From Mycolicibacterium peregrinum (GTDB taxonomy: Bacteria > Actinomycetota > Actinomycetes > Mycobacteriales > Mycobacteriaceae): a stretch of 64,000 bases of DNA. This document shows, in pieces, positions 27,999-36,754 of the stretch (positions are counted from its first letter, which is position 1; each line of letters opens with the position of its first letter). The notes under the pieces were generated by a model, which saw only the letters and a list, made by a program, of their open reading frames with translations, did not search any database and had not been told where the DNA came from. A program made the position numbers and the translations under genes. The DNA lies in assembly GCF_002102345.1 (NCBI RefSeq), contig NZ_LQPP01000018.1, positions 186,001 through 250,000 on the forward strand. The letters are read 5' to 3'.

Positions 27999-29603
27999 TC
28001 AGAGGTGAGTGGGGGCGAACATCTTGAGAACGGCGGGCAGGACGACCACGGCGGGACCGTCGGTGTCGAACGTGGCCGCCACGACCTCCCCGACGTTGTC
28101 GGGGGTGGCGGTGTGCGCGGGAATGCCGAAACTGGCGGCGAGCTGGGCGAAGTCGGGTCGGGCGAGTTCGGTCGCGGTCGCAGTGCCGAACTCGGCGGTC
28201 ATGTACTCCCGCAGGATCCCGTAGCCGCCGTCGTCGACGATCAGCCAGGTGATGTCGGCGTTGTGCTGGCGGGCCGTGGCGAGCTCGGCGATCGAGTACA
28301 TACTGCCGCCGTCACCGGACACCGCGAACGTGCGCTCGCCGGTGGCGATCGCCGCGGCCAGCGCGGCGGGGAACGCGAAGCCCAGACCGCCTGCGCCCTG
28401 GGCGGAATGGAAGGCCCCGTCCTGCGGATCCCACACCGACCAGGCCCAGTACCCGGCAATCGTCATGTCTCAGAACGTGTGGGTGGCCGCTGGCACAGCA
28501 GCTCGCAGATCAGCCATCAGTTGCCGTTCAGCGGCCACGTCTTGTGCGGCAAGCCTGTCTTGCACGGCTTTTCGCAAAGCGGCGGCCTGCTCAGATCCTG
28601 CGGCGTTGTCGCGAGCGTCCACCCGCTCAGCCAGCGCATTCATGGCCGAAGCGGCGTCGGCATGGATGGCGAGTGCAGGATGGTTGGCCTCGAGCACGCG
28701 GGCCTCGGCGTCGATGTGGATCAGCCGTCCGCGCGGCGCGAACGTGAAGTAGTTGCTGGTGACCTCGCCCATCGCGGTGCCCACCGCTACCAGCACGTCG
28801 GCGTTCTCCAGCAACTCGGTGGTGTAGCGGTCCTCGATCCACGATGCCGCCGACAGTGGGTGGTCGAACGCGATGGCGCCCTTGCCTCCGACCGTGGAAA
28901 CCACGGGGGCACCGAGCTTCTCGGCCAGTGCCACCAGGGCGTTCGGCCCGCCGGGGGAGCGCCGCACTCCGCCACCGGCGAGGATCACCGTCTGCTCTGC
29001 GGTGTTGAGCAGCGTCGCCGCCGCGTCGATCAGTTCGGTCCGCGGGGCACGTTGCGTCGGCGTCACGTCGAGTGCGGTGACCGGCGGCACCGTCGTCGGA
29101 TCCAGCAGGACATCCTGCGGGATCTCGACCCACGTCGGTCCGGCAGGCGCCGAGCGGGCCAACGCGTACGCGTCGGCGATCAGGCTCGGGATCTCGGCCG
29201 TCTGGCGCACCGTGGCAACGCTTTTCGTGACGTTGACGGCGCTGGCCTTCTGATCGTCGAGCTGATGCAGCATGCCGCGGCGCAGCCCCATACCGGATCG
29301 CGGGACCTGGCTGGCGATCACGAGCACCGGCACCCCGCTGGCATGAGCCTCCTGCAGCGCGCCGAGCGCGGTCAACGCACCGGGACCGGTGGACAGGAAC
29401 AGCACGCCCACCTCGCCGGTGACGCGGCTGTAGCCGTCGGCACCGAATGCCGAGTTGTTCTCCACCCGGGAGCTGACGAATCTCAGGTCGCTGCGCCGGA
29501 TGGCGTCGAACAGGCCCAGCGCGTTCTGGCCGGGGATGCCGAAGACATGCGAGACCCCCAGCGCGGTAAGGGTTTCGACGACGAGGTCGCCGCCGTTACG
29601 CAT
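27999..29603 (-). pseudogene. TPP-dependent enzyme (acetolactate synthase-like) interrupted by in-frame TGA
   Basis: One continuous frame of 534 residues apart from TGA at codon 378 (complement of 28470-28472). The text reads PAATHTF-stop-DMTIAGYWAWSVWD; homologues have Trp there (TGG), so one G-to-A change explains it. N-terminal part: Pyr domain with the cofactor Glu48 in SSRVENNSAFGADGYSR, then the central domain. C-terminal part: PP domain with VSGDGGSMYSIAEL and VDDGGYG, where Asp-Asp replaces the usual Asn-Asn. ATG follows the stop at once, so a 155-residue fragment could restart. Family members decarboxylate or condense 2-keto acids. The start overlaps the ureohydrolase stop by 8 bp. 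Confidence 0.85.
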
Positions 29604-30543
29604 CGGGCCCCAAGGCCAGCAGGGACACCAGGTCGTAGGCGACGTGCGAGGCGGCGACACCGGTGATCTCGGCGTGGTCGTAGGCCGGGGCGACCTCGAC
29701 CACGTCGGCGCCGACCAGGTTGAGTCCACGGAAGCCGCGCAGGATCTCCAGCAGTTCACGGCTCGTCATGCCGCCGGCCTCGGGGGTGCCGGTGCCGGGA
29801 GCGTGTGCCGGGTCGAGCACGTCGATGTCGATCGAGACGTACACCGGACGGTTGCCGAGCCGCTGTCGCAGTTTGTCGACCACCTCGCGCACGCCTTGGT
29901 AGTACACGTCGGAGGAAGTGACGATGCCGAACCCGAACCGGCGGTCGTCCTCGAGGTCCTTCTTGCCGTACAGCGGTCCGCGGGTGCCGACGTGCGACAG
30001 TGCCTCGGTGTCGACGATGCCCTCTTCGACGGCGCGGCGGAACGGTGTGCCGTGGGTGTACTCGGCGCCGAAGTAGGTGTCCCAGGTGTCCAGGTGAGCA
30101 TCGAAGTGCACCAGCGCGACGGGTCCGTGCTTGGCCGCGGCGGCGCGCAGCAGGGGCAGTGCGATGGTGTGGTCACCGCCGATGGTCACGAGTTTGGTGC
30201 CATCGGACGTGAGGTCACGCGCAGCGCCCTCGATGGTCTCGATGGCCTCATGAATGTTGAAAGGGTTCACCGCGATGTCGCCGGCGTCGGCCACCTGGAT
30301 GAGCTCGAACGGGGAAACGTCCATGGCTGGGTTGTACGGGCGCAGCAGACGCGAGGACTCGCGCACGTGGGTGGGGCCGAACCGGGCGCCCGGCCGGTAG
30401 GAGACCCCGGAATCGAACGGCACCCCGGCCACCACCACATCGGCTTTGGTCACCTGGTCGAGACGGGGCAGGCGGGCGAACGTGGCCGGGCCGGCGAAGC
30501 GCGGGATCTTCGATGCGTCGACGGGGCCGATCGGGGTGGTCAT
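29596..30543 (-). CDS. Agmatinase-family ureohydrolase (copy 1)
   Basis: 315 residues. Binuclear Mn site complete: H125 in GGDHT, D148-H150-D152 in [11 protein letters not shown]239 and D241 in SIDIDVLDP. Family members release urea from agmatine, 4-guanidinobutyrate, guanidinopropionate or guanidine, or formamide from formiminoglutamate; the sequence alone does not choose. With a 2-keto-acid TPP enzyme and an SSS symporter downstream, 4-guanidinobutyrase in the 2-ketoarginine route is a reasonable guess. First gene of the operon, divergent from a double Lrp/AsnC regulator. A paralogue of similar sequence starts at 53482. Confidence 0.92.
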   Translation of the reverse strand: MTTPIGPVDASKIPRFAGPATFARLPRLDQVTKADVVVAGVPFDSGVSYRPGARFGPTHVRESSRLLRPYNPAMDVSPFELIQVADAGDIAVNPFNIHEAIETIEGAARDLTSDGTKLVTIGGDHTIALPLLRAAAAKHGPVALVHFDAHLDTWDTYFGAEYTHGTPFRRAVEEGIVDTEALSHVGTRGPLYGKKDLEDDRRFGFGIVTSSDVYYQGVREVVDKLRQRLGNRPVYVSIDIDVLDPAHAPGTGTPEAGGMTSRELLEILRGFRGLNLVGADVVEVAPAYDHAEITGVAASHVAYDLVSLLALGPDA

Positions 30544-30748
30544 ACGGTCACTTCCTCTGCGGTGGTGCGTTCAGATCTGAGGTCAATGTGATGTGCGTTA
30601 CGGTAAACCCGCAGCTCAGGACATGCAATCGATTCGATCAGCAGGTGCCGCCTCGGAATGTCGATACGACGGTCGTAGCCATCATTTGGATCAGAAGAGG
30701 CGAGAATCTGTCGTGATGCCGATCTTTATGACGGTAGATTTGCGAGGA

Positions 30749-30767
30749 AAATTCTTCGGATGAATTT
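30749..30767. promoter_or_regulatory. Candidate Lrp/AsnC operator
   Basis: AAATTC-TTCGGAT-GAATTT, perfect 6-bp arms with a 7-base spacer, in an AT-richer patch 14 bp before the regulator's ATG. The 238-bp divergent region must contain both promoters. Assignment is by position and symmetry only. Confidence 0.4.
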
Positions 30768-30781
30768 CGGGCGGTGTTCGG

Positions 30782-31687
30782 ATGGACGAGGTTGACGAGG
30801 CGATCATCGGCCTCCTCGAGGGCGACGGGCGGCTGACTCATCGCGACATCGCAGATCGGGTCGGGTTGTCGCGATCCGCGGCGGCGGCCCGGATACAGCG
30901 TCTGATCGACGGGGGACAGGTGGTGATTCGCGGTGTCGTACACCCCGCGGTTCTCGGCCGTGGCGCCCTGGCCCATGTGAGCGTGATGGTCGACGGACCG
31001 GTGGCCCCGCTCGCCACGATCCTGGCGCAGCGTGTCGACATCGCCTTCCTGTCGCTGACCAGCGGTGCGTACGGGCTGATCGCGGAGGTGCGGGTCGGAA
31101 CGATCCGCGACGTCGACGGCGTGATCGCCGAGCTGCGTGCGATGGACGGCGTCGTCGGCGTCGACACCCTTACCTACGTCGAGGTGCTGCGCGACGTCGT
31201 CGGCCCGGTCGGGGACGTCAGCGTCGATGTCGATGACATGGATCTGGCGCTGCTCCGGGCGTTGCAGGACGACGGGCGCGCGTCGTACGTGGATCTTGCG
31301 GAGACCGTGGGACTTTCACCCGCGGGAGCGCGACGGCGTGTGGTGCGGTTGGTCGAATCGCAGGTGGTGCGCATCGGCGCAGTGGTCCGCCATTCCGGCC
31401 AGGACCGCCAGAGTGCGCTCGGCCTCGGTATCCGGCTCACCGGAGCGGGCGACGAGGTGGTGGCGGCGCTGCGCGGGATGCGATCGGTGATCTTCGTGGC
31501 GCGCACGCTTGGCCGCTTCGATCTGTTGGCCACGGTGCGGGCGTTCTCGGCGGCGCACCTGGTCGAGATTCTCGACGCGGTGCGCGCGCTGCCCGGGGTC
31601 GGCGTCGTCGACAGCTGGGTCCATCTTGATGTGGTCAAGGAGAGCTACGCCTCGGGTTTGGAGATATTGAATTCAGCTGCCGGGTAA
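30782..31687 (+). CDS. Double-domain Lrp/AsnC-family regulator
   Basis: 301 residues, about twice a normal Lrp (150). Two full units in tandem: residues 1-145 with helix-turn-helix RLTHRDIADRVGLSRSAAAARIQRL and a ligand-binding half, and residues about 150-301 with DDMDLALLRALQDDGRASYV, VGLSPAGARRRVVRL and a second RAM-like half. The fusion may act as a built-in dimer. Divergent from the ureohydrolase/TPP enzyme/symporter operon, which it probably controls in response to an amino acid or guanidino metabolite. Confidence 0.9.
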   Translation: MDEVDEAIIGLLEGDGRLTHRDIADRVGLSRSAAAARIQRLIDGGQVVIRGVVHPAVLGRGALAHVSVMVDGPVAPLATILAQRVDIAFLSLTSGAYGLIAEVRVGTIRDVDGVIAELRAMDGVVGVDTLTYVEVLRDVVGPVGDVSVDVDDMDLALLRALQDDGRASYVDLAETVGLSPAGARRRVVRLVESQVVRIGAVVRHSGQDRQSALGLGIRLTGAGDEVVAALRGMRSVIFVARTLGRFDLLATVRAFSAAHLVEILDAVRALPGVGVVDSWVHLDVVKESYASGLEILNSAAG

Positions 31688-31694
31688 CCCCACG

Positions 31695-32537
31695 ATGCGG
31701 GACGCGGTGGAGCATACTGCCGGTGTGTCTGCCGATCTGCTCAATGAGTTGACGCACCTGGTCGCGTTGTCTCCACCAACGTTGGCCGATATCAACGCCG
31801 ATGTGCGTGAGGTGTGCGCGTCGACGCTGGGTTTGCCGCCCGTGCCCGCGGAGACCTGTGGCGGCGCGGTCGACCCCATGGTCACCGAGTTCGCCGAGCA
31901 GTTCAGCATCGACGTCACCGGTATCACCACCGCCCAGCGGGCGGCGTTCTCGGATCTGCTCGGGGCTGACGTGTTCACCGTGGCAACGTTGATCTATGTG
32001 GCCGACTTCGTGCCTCGGATGCGTGCCGGGCTGACCACCCTGGGCGTGGACTGGCCGGACGGTCCCGTCGTCTGGGACCACGAAACCAACCCCGCCGATT
32101 ACGTGCTCGACACCTTCATCCCGGCCGTGGGGCGGATGCGTGCGCTGGACCCGGTGACCTCCGAGATCGTGCGGTTACGCGGGGCCCGCCAGCACAACTG
32201 CCGGCTGTGCAAGTCGCTGTGGGAGGCCGCGGCCTTGGAGGCCGGTGCCACCGAATCCGTCTATGACGGTATCGACGACTTCGAGAACTCCGAGCTGTCC
32301 GACCGGCACAAGGCCGCGCTGCGCTACGTCGACGCGCTGATCTGGACACCTTCTGCGGTGTCGGGTGAGGAACTGCGCCAGCATTTTTCGGAGGAAGAAG
32401 CCGTCGAGCTGACCCTCGATGTCATGCGCAACGCCTGCAACAAGGTGGCCGTGGCGTTGGGCGCCGACGCGGCACGGGTCGACGAGGGCACCGAGGAGTA
32501 CCGGCTCGGCGCTGACGGGCAGCCGATCTACAGCTAG
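31695..32537 (+). CDS. Carboxymuconolactone decarboxylase/AhpD-like protein
   Basis: 280 residues. AhpD-like core near residues 155-180: RLRGARQHNCRLCKSLWEAA, where Cys-x2-Cys and the preceding His match the redox-active site of AhpD-type proteins. Could act as a peroxidase-related thiol protein; substrate unknown. Start uncertain: ATG at 31695 (7 bp after the Lrp gene) or GTG at 31725 with a weak GGAG upstream. Likely co-transcribed with the Lrp-type gene. Confidence 0.82.
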   Translation: MRDAVEHTAGVSADLLNELTHLVALSPPTLADINADVREVCASTLGLPPVPAETCGGAVDPMVTEFAEQFSIDVTGITTAQRAAFSDLLGADVFTVATLIYVADFVPRMRAGLTTLGVDWPDGPVVWDHETNPADYVLDTFIPAVGRMRALDPVTSEIVRLRGARQHNCRLCKSLWEAAALEAGATESVYDGIDDFENSELSDRHKAALRYVDALIWTPSAVSGEELRQHFSEEEAVELTLDVMRNACNKVAVALGADAARVDEGTEEYRLGADGQPIYS

Positions 32538-32607
32538 GTCCCCTAGGTCTCGCCCGGCTCGCGCCGATTCCACCTGGGGGTTGTTGACCCGCCGCAACTA
32601 CCGGCCC

Positions 32608-33639
32608 TCAGGTAGAAGTCGACGACAGCAACCGCAGAACGTCGTCGACTTCGGTGTCGGTCGTCGCCCACGAGCAGACGAACCGCGCCGTCGGCCGCAG
32701 CGGGTCGGGGCGGTGCACTGCATAGCTTGCTGACACCGCGGTGTAGGCCGCGGGTTCGAGGTCGACGAACACCTCGTTGGCCTCGGTGGGGGAGCTCAGC
32801 CTCAGACCGAGCGCTTGGAAGCCCGCGCTGAGCCGGGCGGCCATCCGATTGGCGTGGGCCGCGGTCTGCAGCCACAGCCCGTCGTGCAGCATCGCCTCGA
32901 ACTGGGCCGCGACGAAGCGTTGCTTGCTGGCCAGATGACCGATCTGCTTCTGCACGAACTGGATTCCGTCGAACAACTCGGGACGGCGCACCAGGATCGC
33001 GTCGCCCATCAACATGCCGTTCTTGGTGCCGCCCACGGTGACGATGTCGGCATCGGCGATTGCCTCACGGGGAGAGATGCCCAGAGCGGCAATCGCATTG
33101 GCGATCCGCGAACCGTCGATATGGACCAACAGGTCGAGATCATGGGCGTGGTCGATGAAGTCCTTGATGGCCTGCGCGGTCCAGACGCGGCCGTTCTCGG
33201 TCGACTGGGTGATGCTGACGATGCGTGGCTGTGAGTGGTGCACCGGCCCGCGGCGGGCCACCGCGGTGTCGAGCGCGGCCGGGTCGATCAGGCCGTCATC
33301 ACTGAAGAGCTTCGTCAGCGGGGCGCCCGAGAGCCGCACCGGTCCGCCGGCCTCGTCGATGAGTGAATGCGCGATGTCGCTGCACAGGATCTCCTGCCAC
33401 GGCCGCACCGCCGAGGCCAGCGCGATGATGTTGGCGGCGGTGCCGGTGAGGGCGAACAACACCTCGGCGTCCGGGGAGTCGAACACGGCTTTGATCGCGT
33501 CGGCGGCGCGCGGCGTGGTGGGGTCGTTCCCGTAGGAAGCGACGGCGTCGTTGTTGGCCGCGACGATCGCATCGATCACCTTCGGGTGAGCGGGCGCGGC
33601 GTTGTCGGAGGCGAACGCGTGAGAAGGCACCTTCGCCAT
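32608..33639 (-). CDS. ltaE: Low-specificity L-threonine aldolase
   Basis: 343 residues, PLP fold type I beta-eliminating lyase/aldolase family. Cofactor-binding segments: ALTGTAANIIAL near residues 63-74, HIDGSRIANAIAALG, and the PLP lysine in VTVGGTKNGML. Cleaves L-threonine or L-allo-threonine to glycine and acetaldehyde in the cytoplasm. It stands convergent to the AhpD-like gene and 18 bp downstream of the small holin-like gene on the same strand. Confidence 0.92.
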   Translation of the reverse strand: MAKVPSHAFASDNAAPAHPKVIDAIVAANNDAVASYGNDPTTPRAADAIKAVFDSPDAEVLFALTGTAANIIALASAVRPWQEILCSDIAHSLIDEAGGPVRLSGAPLTKLFSDDGLIDPAALDTAVARRGPVHHSQPRIVSITQSTENGRVWTAQAIKDFIDHAHDLDLLVHIDGSRIANAIAALGISPREAIADADIVTVGGTKNGMLMGDAILVRRPELFDGIQFVQKQIGHLASKQRFVAAQFEAMLHDGLWLQTAAHANRMAARLSAGFQALGLRLSSPTEANEVFVDLEPAAYTAVSASYAVHRPDPLRPTARFVCSWATTDTEVDDVLRLLSSTST

Positions 33640-33657
33640 GATCCTTACCGCCGACGG

Positions 33658-34038
33658 CTACGTCGAGGCGGCCTTCTTCTTGAGGAACAGCGCCGGCAGC
33701 GCCACCGTGGCCACCGCTGTGACCAGCCAGACCACCACGGTGGCCGCGATCCAGGAGCCGATTCCGCTGATGCTGAGCCCGCGGGTGAACACCGACGCCA
33801 GGACCAGTGCGACCAGGGTGGAGACCAGTCCGATGCCACCCAGGAACGCGGACGCGTAGCGGTTTGCCATCTTGAGGAAGAACGGCGACAGGACGCCCTG
33901 CGCGACGGCGAAGATCACCACCGCGGCGACGAAGCCCCATGCCGACACCGAGACGCCGGGCACCAGCCACGCGGCAACCAACAGACCGAGGGCCGACGAG
34001 CCCAGAAAGATCGCGATACGCAGCAGAAAGCGGACCAT
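33658..34038 (-). CDS. Small 4-helix membrane protein (phage holin superfamily IV type)
   Basis: 126 residues, four hydrophobic helices: FLLRIAIFLGSSALGLLVAAW, GFVAAVVIFAVAQGVL, a central IGLVSTLVALVLASVFT and WIAATVVVWLVTAVATVALPALF, ending KKKAAST. It fits the widespread 'mycobacterial 4 TMS phage holin' family, which in host genomes is a resident membrane protein rather than a lysis gene. Start ATG 34038 was chosen because the first helix follows directly. No phage genes are nearby. Confidence 0.8.
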   Translation of the reverse strand: MVRFLLRIAIFLGSSALGLLVAAWLVPGVSVSAWGFVAAVVIFAVAQGVLSPFFLKMANRYASAFLGGIGLVSTLVALVLASVFTRGLSISGIGSWIAATVVVWLVTAVATVALPALFLKKKAAST

Positions 34039-34132
34039 GGGGTGAGCGTATCCGCGACGGGCGTGCCTGCGGCCCCTCATTGGCGTCTGTGTCTGCGCTG
34101 TGTGCGACCATATTGCGGCGCAGATGCGCCCG

Positions 34133-34206
34133 GGGGCGGTAGCTCAGTCGGTTAGAGCCGTGGACTCATAATCCATTGGTCGCGGGTTCGAGCCCCGCCC
34201 GCCCCA
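34133..34206 (+). tRNA. tRNA-Met (anticodon CAT)
   Basis: 74 bases: acceptor GGGGCGG/CCGCCCC, D-arm GCTCAGTCGGTTAGAGC, anticodon stem GTGGA/TCCAT with loop CTCATAA (CAT at 34167-34169), T-arm GCGGG-TTCGAGC-CCCGC, discriminator A, no encoded CCA. The paired first acceptor position argues against the initiator; a CAU-type tRNA-Ile cannot be excluded from sequence alone. Confidence 0.93.
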
Positions 34207-34404
34207 CTCAACGGTTCGACGAGCTCCCCTCACCACGTTCGGTGACCAGCCAGATGGTGATTCGGTTACGGTTTCGAAAAGTCTTCACACGTTAACGAGC
34301 GATGTTCAGTATTGAATACGACCTTGCTGTTTCTCTGGATGTGTCCACCATGGCCAAAGTCGCCGCGGACCAGATGTGTGAGCGCAGAAATGGGGGAATG
34401 ACGA

Positions 34405-35112
34405 ATGCGCTTAGCGACAACCGTGATCACCATCGCTGCTACCTGTGCCCTTGCCGCGGGCTGCGGCGAATCACCCGAACCGACCGCCGCCAGCACCCCC
34501 ACCAGGCCGATGATCACGTCATTCGCCCCGGCGCCGGTGTTGAACAAAGCGCTGCCGAAACTGTTGCTCACCCCTGAGCAGATCGGTGCGGCGACGGGGG
34601 CGCCGGATATGACCGTGACGAGTACCCAGACCGAACTGTCGGACGACAGCGCGACGATGGAACCACGGGAGTGCCTGGCCGTCGACGGTGCCGCGCAGGC
34701 AGCGGTGTACGCCGACAGCGGTTTCACCGATGTGCGTGATGTGACGCTCCGAAACGGTGACAACTTCACCCACTACGCCCATCAGGCGGTGGTGCTGTTC
34801 CCCGACGCCGAGAAGGCCAAGGCCTTCTATGACGCGTCGGCGCAACAGTGGACGCAGTGCCACCAGTACAGGCACACCCAGTCCGGTACCCAGTGGGAGG
34901 TCGGACCCATCTCGAACAAAGCAGGAATGCTGAGCGTGATCACCACCCAACTGCAGGCCAAGGCAGGCGGTTGGGCGTGCGGGCGCGCGTTGACCGCTGA
35001 CATCAACGTCGTCGTCGACGTCAACACCTGCAGCGCCAACCCGGCGGACTCGGCCACCAACATCGCGGGTCAGATCGCCTCGAAGGTGGATCCACCATCA
35101 CCGCGCGGGTAA
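34405..35112 (+). CDS. Lipoprotein with PknH-like extracellular sensor domain
   Basis: 235 residues. Lipoprotein signal RLATTVITIAATCALAAGC, lipidated Cys about residue 20. The mature domain resembles the extracellular PknH sensor fold: LLLTPEQIGAATGAPDM at the start, EPRECLAVDGAAQAAVYADSG, and paired cysteines (CHQYRHT, GWACGRAL, VNTCSANP) for two disulfides. Expected at the cell surface; probably binds a ligand. Unknown role. ATG is preceded by a GGGGGAATGACGA stretch. Confidence 0.85.
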   Translation: MRLATTVITIAATCALAAGCGESPEPTAASTPTRPMITSFAPAPVLNKALPKLLLTPEQIGAATGAPDMTVTSTQTELSDDSATMEPRECLAVDGAAQAAVYADSGFTDVRDVTLRNGDNFTHYAHQAVVLFPDAEKAKAFYDASAQQWTQCHQYRHTQSGTQWEVGPISNKAGMLSVITTQLQAKAGGWACGRALTADINVVVDVNTCSANPADSATNIAGQIASKVDPPSPRG

Positions 35113-35157
35113 GTCACGCCATGCCTGACGATCAGGGCATCGCTCGAGGAGGCCTGT

Positions 35158-36438
35158 ATGGCATGGGATTTCAGCACCGAACCGGAGTTCCAGGACAAGC
35201 TCGACTGGGTCAAGCAATTCTGTGAGGACAAGGTCGAGCCGCTCGACCACGTCTTCCCATACGCGGTGCGTTCACCCAATCCGGTGGTGAAATCGTATGT
35301 CCGAGAGCTGCAACAGGAGGTCAAGGATCAGGGCCTGTGGGCCATCTTCCTGGATTCTGAGCTCGGCGGCCCCGGTTTCGGGCAGCTCAAGCTCGGCTTG
35401 CTCAACGAGATCATCGGACGATACGCGGGCGCACCGCACATGTTCGGAGCGTCGGCGCCCGACACCGGCAACATGGAGATGCTCGCCGCCTACGGCACCG
35501 ACGAACAGAAAGAACGCTGGCTGATCCCACTGCTCAACCAGGACCTGTTCTCGGCGTATTCGATGACCGAACCTCAGGGCGGTAGCGACCCCAGCCTGTT
35601 CAAGACGCATGCCGTGCGTGACGGCGACGAGTGGGTGATCAACGGCGAGAAATGGTTCACCTCGGCCGGCCGGGTTGCCGACATTCTGTTCGTGATGTGT
35701 ACCAACGGCATGTTCGTGGTGCCGCGCACGACACCGGGTGTCGAGATCATGCCCGAGCCGCGTAATCACAACCACATCGTCTACCGCGATGTTCGGGTGC
35801 CGCTCGACCACCTGCTCGGCCCGGAGGATGGGGCAAAGGTGTTGGCGCAGAGACGCCTTGGGGGTGGAAGGATCCACCACGCGATGCGCACCATCGCCCA
35901 GTGCAACTTGGCGTTCGACATGATGTGCGAGCGGGCTCTCAGCCGACAATCTCACGGCAAGGTGATATCCGAACACCAGATGGTGCAGGAGAAGATCGCC
36001 GAGTCCTACGCCATGATCAAGATGCTGCGACTGTTCGTCCTCGAAACGGCGTGGAAGATCGACAACACCTCCACGCAGGAAGCACGCACCGAGATCGCCG
36101 CCGTGAAGTTCACCATGGCGAAGGTGCTGCGGGAGGTGTCGTTCAACGCGCTGCACATTCTCGGTTCGCTTGGCACCACTGATCTCACGCCCCTTCAGGC
36201 GATGTATGCCGGGGCCCCGACCATGGGCATCGCGGACGGCGTCGACGAGGTACACAAGGCCACGGTGGCGCGCCGCGTGCTCAGGGATTACCACCCGCAC
36301 GAGGGAAATTTCCCGACGGAGTTCATCCCGTACAAGCGCGAAGAGGCCCGCAGGAAGCTGCAGCCCGTACTGGCCGCGAGACCAGATCTGGCTGCTTCCG
36401 CAGAGGCCTACCAGAAGTATTTCGAACGCCACCGCTGA
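35158..36438 (+). CDS. Acyl-CoA dehydrogenase
   Basis: 426 residues with a good GGAGG ribosome site 6 bases upstream. FAD and substrate segments: AYSMTEPQGGSDPSLFKTHA, WVINGEKWFTSAG, and the C-terminal helical domain with LHILGSLGTTDLTPL, where many relatives have the G-G-x-G motif. The N-terminal helix MAWDFSTEPEFQDKLDWVKQF is typical of the mycobacterial FadE group with large C-terminal loops. It oxidises an acyl-CoA at C2-C3 and passes electrons to ETF; chain-length preference unknown. Ended by a 19-bp-arm hairpin. Confidence 0.92.
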   Translation: MAWDFSTEPEFQDKLDWVKQFCEDKVEPLDHVFPYAVRSPNPVVKSYVRELQQEVKDQGLWAIFLDSELGGPGFGQLKLGLLNEIIGRYAGAPHMFGASAPDTGNMEMLAAYGTDEQKERWLIPLLNQDLFSAYSMTEPQGGSDPSLFKTHAVRDGDEWVINGEKWFTSAGRVADILFVMCTNGMFVVPRTTPGVEIMPEPRNHNHIVYRDVRVPLDHLLGPEDGAKVLAQRRLGGGRIHHAMRTIAQCNLAFDMMCERALSRQSHGKVISEHQMVQEKIAESYAMIKMLRLFVLETAWKIDNTSTQEARTEIAAVKFTMAKVLREVSFNALHILGSLGTTDLTPLQAMYAGAPTMGIADGVDEVHKATVARRVLRDYHPHEGNFPTEFIPYKREEARRKLQPVLAARPDLAASAEAYQKYFERHR

Positions 36439-36479
36439 GCCTTCCCGCCCGAATTACGGTGGGCGGGAAGGCTCAGCGG
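36432..36479. terminator. Strong 19-bp-arm hairpin terminator
   Basis: Left arm 36432-36450 and right arm 36461-36479 are perfectly complementary over 19 bp (CCGCTGAGCC... and ...GGCTCAGCGG), with a 10-base loop. The left arm includes the stop of the acyl-CoA dehydrogenase gene, and the hairpin is 17 bp from the stop of the convergent small gene, so it can serve both. Confidence 0.85.
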
Positions 36480-36496
36480 CAGGGCAGTCGGGACAG

Positions 36497-36652
36497 CTAG
36501 AACCAGACTTTTCGCCCTCCGACGGGGCGGCCGACGGCGCCGAGAATCCAGAGGATGATCCCGATCACCACGAGGATTCCGCCAATCGTGTAGAGGATCG
36601 AGATGCCGGCGAAATAGCCGATCAACAGGAGAATGATGCCGAGCACAATCAT
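36497..36652 (-). CDS. Small two-helix membrane protein (DUF6131-like)
   Basis: 51 residues from ATG 36652 with AAGGA about 10 bases upstream: MIVLGIILLLIGYFAGISIL, then YTIGGILVVIGIILWILGAVGR and a short basic tail ending KVWF. Two transmembrane helices joined by a short loop, as in mycobacterial DUF6131 proteins. A longer reading from TTG is possible but has no support. Function unknown. Confidence 0.8.
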   Translation of the reverse strand: MIVLGIILLLIGYFAGISILYTIGGILVVIGIILWILGAVGRPVGGRKVWF

Positions 36653-36754
36653 GGTCAGTCCGATCCTTCTAGGTAGCAACCGAAGTGTTGTCGGCGAGAG
36701 GAATTGCCAGATCCGTCGATATTCAAACGTGCGGATTCTCAGGGGCCCCGGCAG

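Noticed and set aside
33658..34038. Holin-like gene as evidence of a prophage
   Set aside because: This small 4-helix family is common in mycobacterial chromosomes, and no lysin, terminase or capsid genes are present.
34133..34405. tRNA-Met as an integration site for a mobile island
   Set aside because: No integrase, phage or repeat of the tRNA 3' end was seen nearby; the downstream genes look like ordinary mycobacterial genes.
35158..36438. Acyl-CoA dehydrogenase as part of the ureohydrolase/TPP cluster
   Set aside because: It is separated by several unrelated genes and is followed by its own strong terminator, so no link is supported.
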